Assembly (NCBI GenBank): GCA_964416175.1
Contig: CAYQDF010000018.1
Location: 1 to 41,514 of the forward strand
DNA from: CAYQDF01 sp964416175
GTDB lineage: Bacteria > Chloroflexota > Anaerolineae > Anaerolineales > UBA4823
Length of the DNA stretch: 41,514 nucleotides
Direction: 5' to 3'
Made by a program: the position numbers and the translations under genes. This document shows positions 34,645 through 41,514 of this stretch, piece after piece. Below the pieces are notes generated by a model. The model did no database searches, was not told the DNA's origin, and saw only the letters and a program-made list of their open reading frames with translations. Position 1 is the first letter of the stretch, and every line of letters starts with the position of its first letter.

Positions 34645-35343
34645 TCACCGTTTCCGCTTCTTTCTCTCCGACCGCGTCACCTGCAAGATCTCGTCGGGGG
34701 TCATCCCCTGCTCCAGGAGCCACTCCCGTTTCCCTTTGAGCGCGCCGGTCGGACAGACGCCGACACACTGTCCACAGAAAACGCAGGTCGTCTCCGGCAT
34801 GGGTTTATCGAAGAAAGTGCCGATCATCGTCTCGAAGCCGCGCCCGCTGAAGTTGATGGCATAGGTGTACTGGGCGTCCTCCGCGCACACCTGCACGCAC
34901 CGCCAGCAGAGAACGCACTTGGCGTAATCGCGCACGTACATGGGGTTGTCGTCGACGACCGGGACATCCCGCCGCTTTCCGTTCGGGAACCGCCCCGGAT
35001 TCGCAGCGTAATCCGCAACCATTTCCAGGATCGAGGGGGAATCGGAAAGATCAACCGCAGATGCGAGCATCTCCAGGATGGTGCGGCGGCTGCGCTCGAC
35101 GCGCGGGCTGCGCGTCTGCACCTGCATGCCCTCGCTCACCAGAGCCACGCAGGCCGGCGAGAGGACACGAGCTCCCTCCACTTCCACCACGCACATCCGG
35201 CAGAGACCGTTGGCAGTGCAGTGCGCGTGGTAGCAGATGGTGGGGATTTCTTCACCAATCGCCCGGGCAGCCTTGAGGATCGTCGTCCCGGCTGGCACCG
35301 TCACAGCTGTTCCATCGATGGTCAGGGTAATCTCGTCGGTCAT
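34645..35343 (-). CDS. HoxU/NuoG-N-like Fe-S subunit of the formate dehydrogenase module
   Basis: 232 aa from the ATG at 35343, which gives MTDEITLTIDG; an in-frame extension by 7 residues is less likely. The [2Fe-2S] ligands are Cys37, Cys48, Cys51 and Cys65. Two [4Fe-4S] motifs follow, Cys143/146/149/153 and Cys187/190/193/197 (CVLCWRCVQVC, CVFCGQCVGVCP). Between them NuoG and HoxU normally have the His-Cys3 cluster (H..DC..C....C); here the aligned text is AVDLSDSPSILEM, without His or Cys. The protein links the NuoEF-like subunit to the catalytic subunit, whose gene begins 31 bp downstream. The missing cluster is a real oddity. A C-terminal basic tail (SERKKRKR) is present. Confidence 0.85.
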   Translation of the reverse strand: MTDEITLTIDGTAVTVPAGTTILKAARAIGEEIPTICYHAHCTANGLCRMCVVEVEGARVLSPACVALVSEGMQVQTRSPRVERSRRTILEMLASAVDLSDSPSILEMVADYAANPGRFPNGKRRDVPVVDDNPMYVRDYAKCVLCWRCVQVCAEDAQYTYAINFSGRGFETMIGTFFDKPMPETTCVFCGQCVGVCPTGALKGKREWLLEQGMTPDEILQVTRSERKKRKR

Positions 35344-35418
35344 AGGATTCACCAATAATCGCAAGGAATCTTGTCTTCAGCAAAGCAGACAGGCGCAGAT
35401 CAATGCGGCAGGTAGTGT

Positions 35419-37179
35419 TCAGCCTCCCTTCCCCACCAGCGATCCTCCGCCGAACAACTCTGGCCACAATTTCATGGCGCTGAGCACAGCTGCCGCGGCG
35501 GTCTGGCCCAGTCCGCAGATTGAAGCGTCGGTCATCGTCCAGCCAACGTCGGTGAGGCGCGCCGCGTCGTCGGGCAAAACCTCACCGGCAGAGATGCGTT
35601 CCAGGATCTCGTACTGTCGCTGGGTACCGAGCTGGCAGGGGTAGCACTTTCCGCACGATTCGTGAGCGAAGAAGCGCGCCAGGCGTTTCAGCACGTCGCG
35701 CAGGTCGCGTGACTCATCGAAGACCATCACCACCCCCGAGCCTAAAGGCAGTCCGGCAGCGCGCAGGTCCTCAAACGTGAGGCGGACGTGCAGGTCTTCC
35801 TCCGTCGCAAAAGCTCCGGCTGCCCCCCCAAAGAGCACAGCCTTCAGGGTATGTCCATTCCGCATCCCACCCGCCAGATCATACAACAGGTGGTATAAAG
35901 TTACACCGAAAGGCACTTCATACAACCCAGGTCGGGCGACATCCCCGGAGACGCAAAACAGCTTCGGTCCCGGCGATTTTTCCGTGCCAAGCCGGCGATA
36001 AGCTTCCACACCTTTATCGATGATAAACGGCAGGTTGCAGAGTGTCTCGACGTTGTTGATGGCAGTCGGTTTCCCGAAAAGTCCCTGAGTGGTCGGGAAA
36101 GGGGGTTTCATGCGAGGGAAGCCCCGCTTGCCTTCAATCGATTCGAAGAGGGCTGTTTCCTCGCCACAGATGTATGCGCCTGCCCCCCGAAACAGCTCGA
36201 TTTCCAGGTCAAAGCCAGAACCAAGGACGTTGCCTCCTAAATACCCGGCGTCCCTGGCTTCTGTTATCGCTGCCTCCAGTGCCCGGTATGCCGTGGGGTA
36301 TTCCCCACGCACGTAGATATACCCCTGATGCGCCCCGACAGCGTATGCGGCGATCGCCAGACCTTCCAGGACAAGGTGAGGGTCACCCTCCATCAGGACA
36401 CGGTCCTTGAAGGTCCCCGGTTCGGACTCGTCGGCGTTGCACACGACGTATTTGGGCCAGCCGGGAGCAGCCGCGGCGCCCTCGAGCTTCAGACCAGTCG
36501 GGAACGCTGCCCCGCCGCGGCCAACCAGCCCGGAGGCTTTCACCGCGGCGACCGTCGCCTCGGGCGACATGGTCAGTGCCTTGCGTAAGCCGGCGTACCC
36601 ACCACCGGTTTCGTAACCCTCCAGAGACGTTGTCCGACCTTTTCCGCAATTCGCCGTCAGCAACCGCAGATCACCGCCCAGATGCCCAGCAGGCGCTTGA
36701 ATTGCGCCAGCCGGTCTCAGCATTTCCTGGAAGGCCCTGGAAGCCTGATCCGCGCCGACCCGGCCCAACCGCTGCTCACCCGCCAGGACGGCGGGGGCGA
36801 TCTCGCATAACCCCAGGCAGGGGGAAGGTTCGACGGTAAACGCGCCATCCCGGGTGACCTGATTGGGTTCGACGCCTAAATGAGCACAGAAGGCATCCAG
36901 CACCGCATCGCCTCCAGCCAGCGCACACGCCGGGTCCTGACAGACGCGGATAACTGTCTTGCCAACGGGCTCCTTATAAAACAAGGTATAGAAATCAATC
37001 ACCCCGTAGACATCAGCCAGGGGGACATCCAACAGACGGGCGATCTCCCCCGCCACCGGCTCGGGAATGTGGCCGTAAATCGACTGGGCGGTGTGGAGGG
37101 CTGGCAGCAAGGCAGCCCGCCCGCGAGAAATAAAACCACTCATGGCGCCGTGGAGCGGCGCCAGGTCGATATCGCTCAT
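35419..37179 (-). CDS. NuoE-NuoF fusion, NAD(H)-binding diaphorase subunit
   Basis: 586 aa from the ATG at 37179, which fits the small upstream gene ending 4 bp before it; a longer frame to 37320 runs over that gene. Residues 1 to about 155 are NuoE-like with [2Fe-2S] ligands Cys80, Cys85, Cys121 and Cys125. The rest is NuoF-like: NADH/FMN site GRGGAAFPTGLKLEG, GAGAYICGEETALFESIEG, and a [4Fe-4S] site ESCGKCYPCQLGTQ plus SICGLGQTA. It passes electrons between NAD(H) and the Fe-S subunit gene 75 bp downstream. Fusion of E and F is known in some NAD-reducing hydrogenases and formate dehydrogenases. Together with the next two genes this forms an NAD-linked formate dehydrogenase. Confidence 0.88.
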   Translation of the reverse strand: MSDIDLAPLHGAMSGFISRGRAALLPALHTAQSIYGHIPEPVAGEIARLLDVPLADVYGVIDFYTLFYKEPVGKTVIRVCQDPACALAGGDAVLDAFCAHLGVEPNQVTRDGAFTVEPSPCLGLCEIAPAVLAGEQRLGRVGADQASRAFQEMLRPAGAIQAPAGHLGGDLRLLTANCGKGRTTSLEGYETGGGYAGLRKALTMSPEATVAAVKASGLVGRGGAAFPTGLKLEGAAAAPGWPKYVVCNADESEPGTFKDRVLMEGDPHLVLEGLAIAAYAVGAHQGYIYVRGEYPTAYRALEAAITEARDAGYLGGNVLGSGFDLEIELFRGAGAYICGEETALFESIEGKRGFPRMKPPFPTTQGLFGKPTAINNVETLCNLPFIIDKGVEAYRRLGTEKSPGPKLFCVSGDVARPGLYEVPFGVTLYHLLYDLAGGMRNGHTLKAVLFGGAAGAFATEEDLHVRLTFEDLRAAGLPLGSGVVMVFDESRDLRDVLKRLARFFAHESCGKCYPCQLGTQRQYEILERISAGEVLPDDAARLTDVGWTMTDASICGLGQTAAAAVLSAMKLWPELFGGGSLVGKGG

Positions 37180-37183
37180 TTCC

Positions 37184-37444
37184 CTAGCTGCCGGCCTGTT
37201 GTTTTTCCCAGGCAAGCAGCCAGGAATCATATGCCTCGGCCCAATTCGCCGCGTTAACGACGAGGGTTTTGTCGATCCGGTCCCGGTCCAGGATGAGGAA
37301 GGTCCTCTCCGGGAGTCCATCGTCGGTGATCTCCAGGGTGCAATCTACCGGGGTGATCTCATCCCTCAGGAAATGCCAGCCGAAGTGCGCCTCGCAGGCT
37401 GGCGCGTGGCATTTACACGAACGACGGTCCAATACGATTTTCAT
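37184..37444 (-). CDS. Small Cys-rich protein leading the formate dehydrogenase operon
   Basis: 86 aa, starting at the ATG with GGAGG 6 bp upstream; the in-frame extension to 37495 crosses its promoter. The N-terminal half has Cys10-x-Cys12-x4-Cys17 and Cys35 with His13, His20 and His24 (RRSCKCHAPACEAHFGWHF), a possible metal or Fe-S site. The C-terminal half (ITDDGLPERTFLILDRDRIDKTLVV...WAEAYDSWLLAW) looks like a small alpha/beta region. I do not recognise a family. Its stop lies 4 bp before the NuoEF-like start, so it is tightly tied to the complex; it could be a subunit or an assembly factor. Confidence 0.72.
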   Translation of the reverse strand: MKIVLDRRSCKCHAPACEAHFGWHFLRDEITPVDCTLEITDDGLPERTFLILDRDRIDKTLVVNAANWAEAYDSWLLAWEKQQAGS

Positions 37445-37474
37445 CGCAACCTCCGCAAGGGCAAATCTGCGTTT

Positions 37475-37497
37475 ATTATAGTTTGATTTGTCCAAAT
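37475..37497 (-). promoter_or_regulatory. Promoter and possible operator of the formate dehydrogenase operon
   Basis: On the minus strand a perfect TATAAT (37480-37475) lies about 31 bp before the 86-aa gene. Directly upstream is the palindrome ATTTG-GA-CAAAT (37497-37486), which occupies the spacer region and may bind a regulator such as a redox or oxygen sensor of the FNR or Rrf2 type. The -35 hexamer (GCGCGA) is poor, suggesting activator dependence. Confidence 0.45.
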
Positions 37498-37621
37498 TCG
37501 CGCCATGTCATCGACCCATTGTGCACTGAGAGGCGCATGATGGATCACCATCCGAACCATTTATTCGTCGATAAATTGATCGGCAATGGGGCCATGGTCC
37601 CACACCATTTCCATTCCTCTC

Positions 37622-38521
37622 TCAAGGCCTTGTAAACACCACCACCCAGGAACCCCAATACCTGGCCCCCCCTGGAGTTTCGCATTCTGCAGCTGTCAAG
37701 TCGGAGACGATCTCGCCGCCTCCAGCCATGCGCAGCGAATACACCACTCCCGGCGTCATCAGGAAATCGGCGTATCCCGCGCCCAATTCAGGCTTAAGCC
37801 CGGTGAAAAAATGGTCTTCCCCGCCATCCCAGCTGACCACCACTTCCATCCCTGGCAGCGCATCCCCGCTGGCGTCTTCCGCCAGCACTTTCAGAAGCGG
37901 TCCGGGAACCGCCGGGTTGCATTCGAAAGCCGGATCCTGGACGACGAATGGTGACCCGGGAGTCGAAGTGGGTGTTCGCGTGGGCAGCGGCGTGCCCGTG
38001 GCAGGCGGAGTCCGGGTGGCGCCCTGGTTCGCTATGGAAGGCGAGGGCGTGGGCACGCCATCTCCGCCTGGCGTCCCGGGGACCTCCCCCAGGGGAGTTT
38101 GCGTCGCCGTCGGAGTCAGCGCCGGCTCGAGAAGTCCGACCGTTTCGGGCGGTGGAGACTCCTCAGGCGCTGCCGGGGAGAACTCCACACCCCCCAGAGC
38201 GACCGCCAGGATGCCCAGAGCCTGGGCGCCGCGCGGGTCGTCCCCTTCAGCCAGAGTGCGCTGCGCCTGTTCTGCGAGCGCCCGGGCTACATCATCATCG
38301 TCCAGCTGATCAAGCCGGGAGATGGCGCGCGGGAGATTCCCGCTGGCCACATAGGCAGCGGCAACCATCGCGCGATACTGGTCCTTAAAATCAGCCCGCA
38401 GCGAAGCAGGAGAGGTGTCGCGGAATTCCCGCGGTGAGACCAGCCAGGCGTAAGCCAGCCCCAGGATGATCCCGAGGATCACGCCCGTCAGCAGGTACCA
38501 CGGACCCCGCTCGTCTCTCAC
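37622..38521 (-). CDS. Membrane-anchored protein with helical repeat, T/P-rich linker and C-terminal domain
   Basis: 299 aa. A membrane segment near residues 8-28 (YLLTGVILGIILGLAYAWLVSP) is followed by about 100 residues of helical text (RADFKDQYRAMVAAAYVASGNLPRAISRLDQL) resembling a TPR. A Thr/Pro-rich linker (about 120-195, including TPTATQTPLGEVPGTP) follows. The C-terminal about 95 residues contain LPGMEVVVSWDGGEDHFFTGL and look Ig/CnaB-like. The N-terminal part is paralogous to the upstream gene, whose stop it overlaps (ATGA). Extracytoplasmic topology is likely. The function is unknown. Confidence 0.78.
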   Translation of the reverse strand: MRDERGPWYLLTGVILGIILGLAYAWLVSPREFRDTSPASLRADFKDQYRAMVAAAYVASGNLPRAISRLDQLDDDDVARALAEQAQRTLAEGDDPRGAQALGILAVALGGVEFSPAAPEESPPPETVGLLEPALTPTATQTPLGEVPGTPGGDGVPTPSPSIANQGATRTPPATGTPLPTRTPTSTPGSPFVVQDPAFECNPAVPGPLLKVLAEDASGDALPGMEVVVSWDGGEDHFFTGLKPELGAGYADFLMTPGVVYSLRMAGGGEIVSDLTAAECETPGGARYWGSWVVVFTRP

Positions 38522-38874
38522 GGCGCTGGCCCTCCTCTCCCCGGCGTCCAGGCCTGCAAGGCGGTCGCCAGCCGGCTCAACAATTCCTGGTCCGAATCGG
38601 CGTACTGGAGCTGTGCAGCGTGAATCATCGCCTGGCGGACGATCTCAGCCGGCGGGGTGTCACCCAGCGCCGCCAATCGCCGGGCAGCCAGGTCGAGGTC
38701 CCCCTCCACCTGGTAAGCTTCCGCCGCCATAAGGACGTAATCCGTCTGGTAATCGTAGCGCAGGTTGGTGAGAGTCGTGTCGACATATTTAACCGGGCTG
38801 ATCACCCACCCGTATAGCAGACCGACGCCGAACCCAATCCCGACGGCAAGGATAAACCAGACCCAGCGGCGCAT
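38518..38874 (-). CDS. Short membrane-anchored paralogue of the next gene
   Basis: 118 aa. A membrane segment (residues 4-24, VWFILAVGIGFGVGLLYGW) is followed by VISPVKYVDTTLTNLRYDYQTDYVLMAAEAYQVEGDLDLAARRLAALG, which aligns with the beginning of the 299-aa gene (LVSPREFRDTSPASLRADFKDQYRAMVAAAYVASGNLPRAISRLDQL). It has no T/P linker or C-terminal domain. It overlaps that gene by 4 bp (ATGA) and starts 2 bp after the aminotransferase stop, so all three form one transcript. No known family; the pair may form a heteromeric envelope complex. Confidence 0.78.
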   Translation of the reverse strand: MRRWVWFILAVGIGFGVGLLYGWVISPVKYVDTTLTNLRYDYQTDYVLMAAEAYQVEGDLDLAARRLAALGDTPPAEIVRQAMIHAAQLQYADSDQELLSRLATALQAWTPGRGGPAP

Positions 38875-38876
38875 GG

Positions 38877-40007
38877 TTAACTTCGGCTGGCGAGGATCTC
38901 CCGCAGCGCAGCCAGGAGCAGCACCACGTTCTCTCGCCGGCTGCTGAACCCCATCAACCCGATGCGCCAGATCTGCCCTTTGAGCGGGCCGAATCCCCCG
39001 GCAATTTCGATGTTGTACTCGTTCAATAGGCGGCGGCGCACCTCGGTCTCATCCACTCCGGGTGGAACGAGGGGAGTAGTCAGCGTGGGCAGGCGGTGCT
39101 CCGGCGGAACCAAAAGGGAAAGGTCGAGTTCTTCCAAACCATCCCAAAGCAGCCTGGCATTGGCCAGGTGGCGGGCGAAGCGCGCCTCAAGCCCCTCTTC
39201 GATCACCATGCGTAAAGCCTCGCGGAGCGCGTAATTCATGCTGATCGGCGCGGTGTGGTGATACGTCCGCTCCTTTCCCCAGTACTTCTCCAGCTGGGAA
39301 AGGTCCAGGTACCAGTTCCCGACTGGAGTTGCGCGGCTCCGCAGCACCTCCAGGGCACGCGGCGACACAGTGAGCGGCGCCAGACCGGGCGGCGCAGAAA
39401 TGCATTTTTGCGTCCCGCTGTAGGCGACGTCGACCCCCCAGGAGTCGATCTCAACCGGTAGCCCGCCCAGGGAGGTCACCGTATCCAACACAAGCAAAGC
39501 CCCGTTTTTGTGAGCTCCATCGGCGATCTCGGCGATCCCCGGCTGGAGAACCCCCGTCGATGTTTCCGCATGGACGATGGCAACCAGCTTGTAGCGGTTT
39601 TTGCTCAGCGCGTCCCGGACTTCCTGCGGATCGAAGGTCTGTCCCCAGGGTCGATCCAGGCGATCCACTATTGCTCCATAGCGCCCAGCCATCTCATACA
39701 GGCGTTCGCCGAAATAACCCTTGACGGCGATCAGCACCCGGTCTCCGGGCTCAATAAAGTTGCACAGGGCAGCCTCCATCCCGGCACTTCCGGTGCCAGA
39801 GATGGGCACCGTCAGCTCGTTCTCCGTCTGAAAGACGTGGCGCAGCATCACCTGCACCTCCTGCATCAAGGTCAGGAATTCCGGGTCAAGGTGGCCGATG
39901 ACCGGTGTCGTCAGGGCACTCAACACACGCGGCGGCACAGAGCTCGGACCAGGTCCCAGGAGGATGCGAGGTGAAAGCCGCAGGTCCTGGATGCGATTTA
40001 CGTCCAT
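38877..40007 (-). CDS. Alanine-glyoxylate / serine-pyruvate-type aminotransferase
   Basis: 376 aa from the ATG at 40007, with AAGGAG 6 bp upstream; 10 residues upstream in frame are less likely. Fold-type I PLP enzyme: SGTGSAGMEAALCNF (70-84) and VLDTVTSLGGLPVEIDSWGVDV (173-194). The PLP lysine is Lys201 in YSGTQKCISAPPGLAPL. The family includes AGXT and archaeal serine-pyruvate enzymes; the amino donor and acceptor here could be Ala, Ser and glyoxylate or similar. It is first in the three-gene unit with the membrane paralogues, an unusual pairing. Confidence 0.85.
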   Translation of the reverse strand: MDVNRIQDLRLSPRILLGPGPSSVPPRVLSALTTPVIGHLDPEFLTLMQEVQVMLRHVFQTENELTVPISGTGSAGMEAALCNFIEPGDRVLIAVKGYFGERLYEMAGRYGAIVDRLDRPWGQTFDPQEVRDALSKNRYKLVAIVHAETSTGVLQPGIAEIADGAHKNGALLVLDTVTSLGGLPVEIDSWGVDVAYSGTQKCISAPPGLAPLTVSPRALEVLRSRATPVGNWYLDLSQLEKYWGKERTYHHTAPISMNYALREALRMVIEEGLEARFARHLANARLLWDGLEELDLSLLVPPEHRLPTLTTPLVPPGVDETEVRRRLLNEYNIEIAGGFGPLKGQIWRIGLMGFSSRRENVVLLLAALREILASRS

Positions 40008-40109
40008 GGTGGTCTCCTTGTTCGTTATGAATGGCATGGAATTTCTTGCTTTAGTTTACAACAAACCTGCCGCCCTGTGTAGCTTTATACCGGGGACCTC
40101 CCTTAAGTC

Positions 40110-40145
40110 ATCAGCCTCCCAGGTCACGTCGGGAGGCTGATTTTT
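40110..40145 (+). terminator. Strong hairpin with T-tract, plus-strand orientation
   Basis: ATCAGCCTCCC (40110-40120), a 10-nt loop and GGGAGGCTGAT (40131-40141) form an 11-bp stem, followed on the plus strand by TTTTT (40141-40145). As an intrinsic terminator it would act on plus-strand transcripts, yet both neighbouring genes are on the minus strand. It may end antisense transcription, or act as a hairpin at the 3' end of the DUF5667 mRNA. Confidence 0.6.
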
Positions 40146-40180
40146 CATTGGGCTGCCAGGGGATTTGACAACGACCTCAA

Positions 40181-41341
40181 TTATTCTTTTCCACCGTTGC
40201 CCCCGTGGTCGCTATGTGGATTTGGGTCAGATCCGCCACCATCCCCACCATCGGGGTTGGGGCAGGTGCAGGTAGGGTCCGGACCAGGTCCCGGGCCATA
40301 GCCGCTGCCGGGTGTAGGCGTACCGGTAACGTAAGGACCAGGCCCATACCCTTCGCCAGAGCCGGGCGTGTGGCTGGGGTTGGGGCCGGGTCCATAACCG
40401 CTGCCAGGCATGGGCGTACCGGTAGGGTACGAGCCGGGGCCGTAGCCATCCCCGGCATGTGGCGTCGGGGTCGCGTAACGCCAGGGACCCTCACCGTCGC
40501 CGCCGTCCGGTGGCTCATACGGACCGGGTCCATAACCGCTGCCAGGCGCTTCCGGATTGGAGCCTGGACCGAACCTACCGGGGACTTCCGGGAGCTGGTG
40601 GAAGCGGTCTCGCTCCTGGGCCTGGTGGCGGAATTGCTGTGGATCGGCCAGACCAAATTCAGCCCATTCAAGCCGAAGGCGAATAGCCTCCCGCGCCCGA
40701 ATGAGCAGGGCGCCATTCTGGGGGAGATTCTCAAGATAGCGTGCCTGTTTCTCCAGGCGGACCTGCACCTGGGTGAGCGCCGCCAGCATTCGGAATTCCT
40801 CCATTTTCGATGCGAGCAGGAAAGCCCGATCCAGATGAAACTCCAATCGCTCGATCAAGTATGCCGGCGGCTGTGTGCCAGAATCCGCCAAGGCGCCCAG
40901 CTCGACCACCCGCCGGTCGGCAAAGTCCAGGAGCAGATCCAGTTTATACTCAGGCGAGCGAGGGATCTGGGCCGCCAGGTCTTCGCTAAGGACTTTGATG
41001 GGGTAAAGGGCCTGCTCAGGCAGGCTATCTTGAGCGGCGTAAACCGTTGCGCCTGTGCCGCTCAGGATCATCGAGAAGATTATCAGGATGGTGGTGATGG
41101 TGATCGGCATGGTGGAAACCTCCTTGGGTATCAGATATCCGCGGATCGAGTTGATCCATCCTGTATGACGCCGATCGTCCGATCTGGATACGGCTGAGGA
41201 GAATGCTCGCGCCTGAGCCAGGAAAACCGCCCGGCCGCGAGCGGCATTCGCGGGGCTGCGCGGCGGTGCTTCAGCCAGAAGAGAAAACCAGCGCTCAAGT
41301 TGCAGATCGAGCATATTGTCTGATTGATTCAGCTGCTGCAT
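40181..41341 (-). CDS. DUF5667 membrane protein with GYGPG repeats, possible anti-sigma factor
   Basis: 386 aa. A cytoplasmic N-terminal part (about 1-78) precedes a membrane segment at about 79-102 (ITITTILIIFSMILSG). The DUF5667 domain follows (AAQDSLPEQALYPIKVLSEDLAAQI... to about 230), then a low-complexity C-terminal region from about 265. That region holds five GYGPG units; the last four recur every 16 residues, for example GDGYGPGSYPTGTPMP. The gene overlaps the ECF sigma factor end by 47 bp. A membrane protein coupled to an ECF sigma gene is often its anti-sigma factor; that role is inferred here. The ATG has GGAG 9 bp upstream. The repeat region is G/P-rich and extracytoplasmic by prediction. 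Confidence 0.78.
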   Translation of the reverse strand: MQQLNQSDNMLDLQLERWFSLLAEAPPRSPANAARGRAVFLAQARAFSSAVSRSDDRRHTGWINSIRGYLIPKEVSTMPITITTILIIFSMILSGTGATVYAAQDSLPEQALYPIKVLSEDLAAQIPRSPEYKLDLLLDFADRRVVELGALADSGTQPPAYLIERLEFHLDRAFLLASKMEEFRMLAALTQVQVRLEKQARYLENLPQNGALLIRAREAIRLRLEWAEFGLADPQQFRHQAQERDRFHQLPEVPGRFGPGSNPEAPGSGYGPGPYEPPDGGDGEGPWRYATPTPHAGDGYGPGSYPTGTPMPGSGYGPGPNPSHTPGSGEGYGPGPYVTGTPTPGSGYGPGPGPDPTCTCPNPDGGDGGGSDPNPHSDHGGNGGKE

Positions 41342-41514
41342 CTTCAGTGCTCCACTTCAATATCCGGCGAAGGGCGTTGATGCCGCGGTGCTGGAGCGCC
41401 TTTACTGCGCCTGCTGGTTTGCCCAGCGCCGCAGCCACGTCCTCCTTTTCCCAACCTTCATCGACGACTTTTGAAAAACCGTTGGATTTCATTCTTGCCC
41501 CGTGTCAAGAAATC
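41295..41514 (-). CDS. ECF sigma factor, C-terminal fragment (continues beyond the window)
   Basis: The minus-strand end shows sigma-70 region 4 text, GWEKEDVAAALGKPAGAVKALQHRG then INALRRIL, with the family helix-turn-helix. The ORF opens at an ATG (41492) after an in-frame TGA (about 41501-41499). The other frame carries LTRGKNEIQRFFKS, which looks like the preceding part of region 4, so a frameshift (real or an edge error) near 41460-41490 is likely. The rest of the gene lies past the window. Its end overlaps the DUF5667 start, so the two are coupled. Confidence 0.65.

Noticed and set aside
40275..40555. CRISPR-like repeat
   Set aside because: The 48-bp periodicity is in frame and encodes GYGPG units; there are no spacers between identical repeats.

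Overview
The window (about 60% G+C by eye, one 10-N scaffold gap) looks like a chromosomal contig from an uncultured Chloroflexota bacterium, probably Anaerolineae. I infer this from T/P-rich linkers behind single membrane anchors, several LCP (LytR-CpsA-Psr) proteins, a UMF1-type permease, Rrf2 and DUF5667 proteins, and the gene order. No rRNA, CRISPR array, insertion sequence or phage gene was found. It reads as mostly core chromosome with a few lineage-specific genes.

Layout. 1-3470 (minus): a YacL-like PIN/TRAM protein, cysS (broken by the N gap), rlmB, tRNA-Thr(TGT) and a tRNA-Tyr(GTA) cut by the window edge. This resembles the widespread yacL-cysS-rlmB order leading to secE/nusG/tuf. 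3889-8496 (plus): a tight operon of a UMF1-family permease with an inserted extracytoplasmic domain, menG, ubiX, a YhbP-like flavoprotein and a methyltransferase; menG plus ubiX point to menaquinone synthesis, possibly by the futalosine route. 8501-10755 (minus): a methyltransferase with zinc ribbon and UDP-glucose dehydrogenase. 11042-18491 (plus): an Rrf2 regulator, a small protein, urocanate hydratase, an MFS permease, an LCP protein overlapping nadE, and another MFS permease. 18709-20715 (minus): an ABC-F ATPase. 20939-27484 (plus): two tandem LCP paralogues, recD2 and a site-2 protease with CBS domains.

27489-41514 is mostly minus strand. It holds a CADD-type haem-oxygenase-fold protein that keeps every residue tied to self-sacrificing p-aminobenzoate synthesis; a short decayed nucleotidyltransferase region; a lipoprotein (plus); a VOC protein and AidB-like acyl-CoA dehydrogenase; a coiled-coil membrane protein; and a four-gene NAD-linked formate dehydrogenase module (86-aa Cys-rich protein, NuoE-NuoF fusion, HoxU/NuoG-N-like subunit, molybdopterin subunit). 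Then come a paralogous pair of membrane-anchored proteins with an alanine-glyoxylate-type aminotransferase, and finally a DUF5667 protein with a 48-bp repeat overlapping an ECF sigma-factor end.

The most notable items are the CADD-like enzyme, the formate dehydrogenase module (a diaphorase subunit without the His-Cys3 cluster, plus an unrecognised Cys-rich small protein), the permease with an inserted domain, and the paired membrane proteins beside the aminotransferase.
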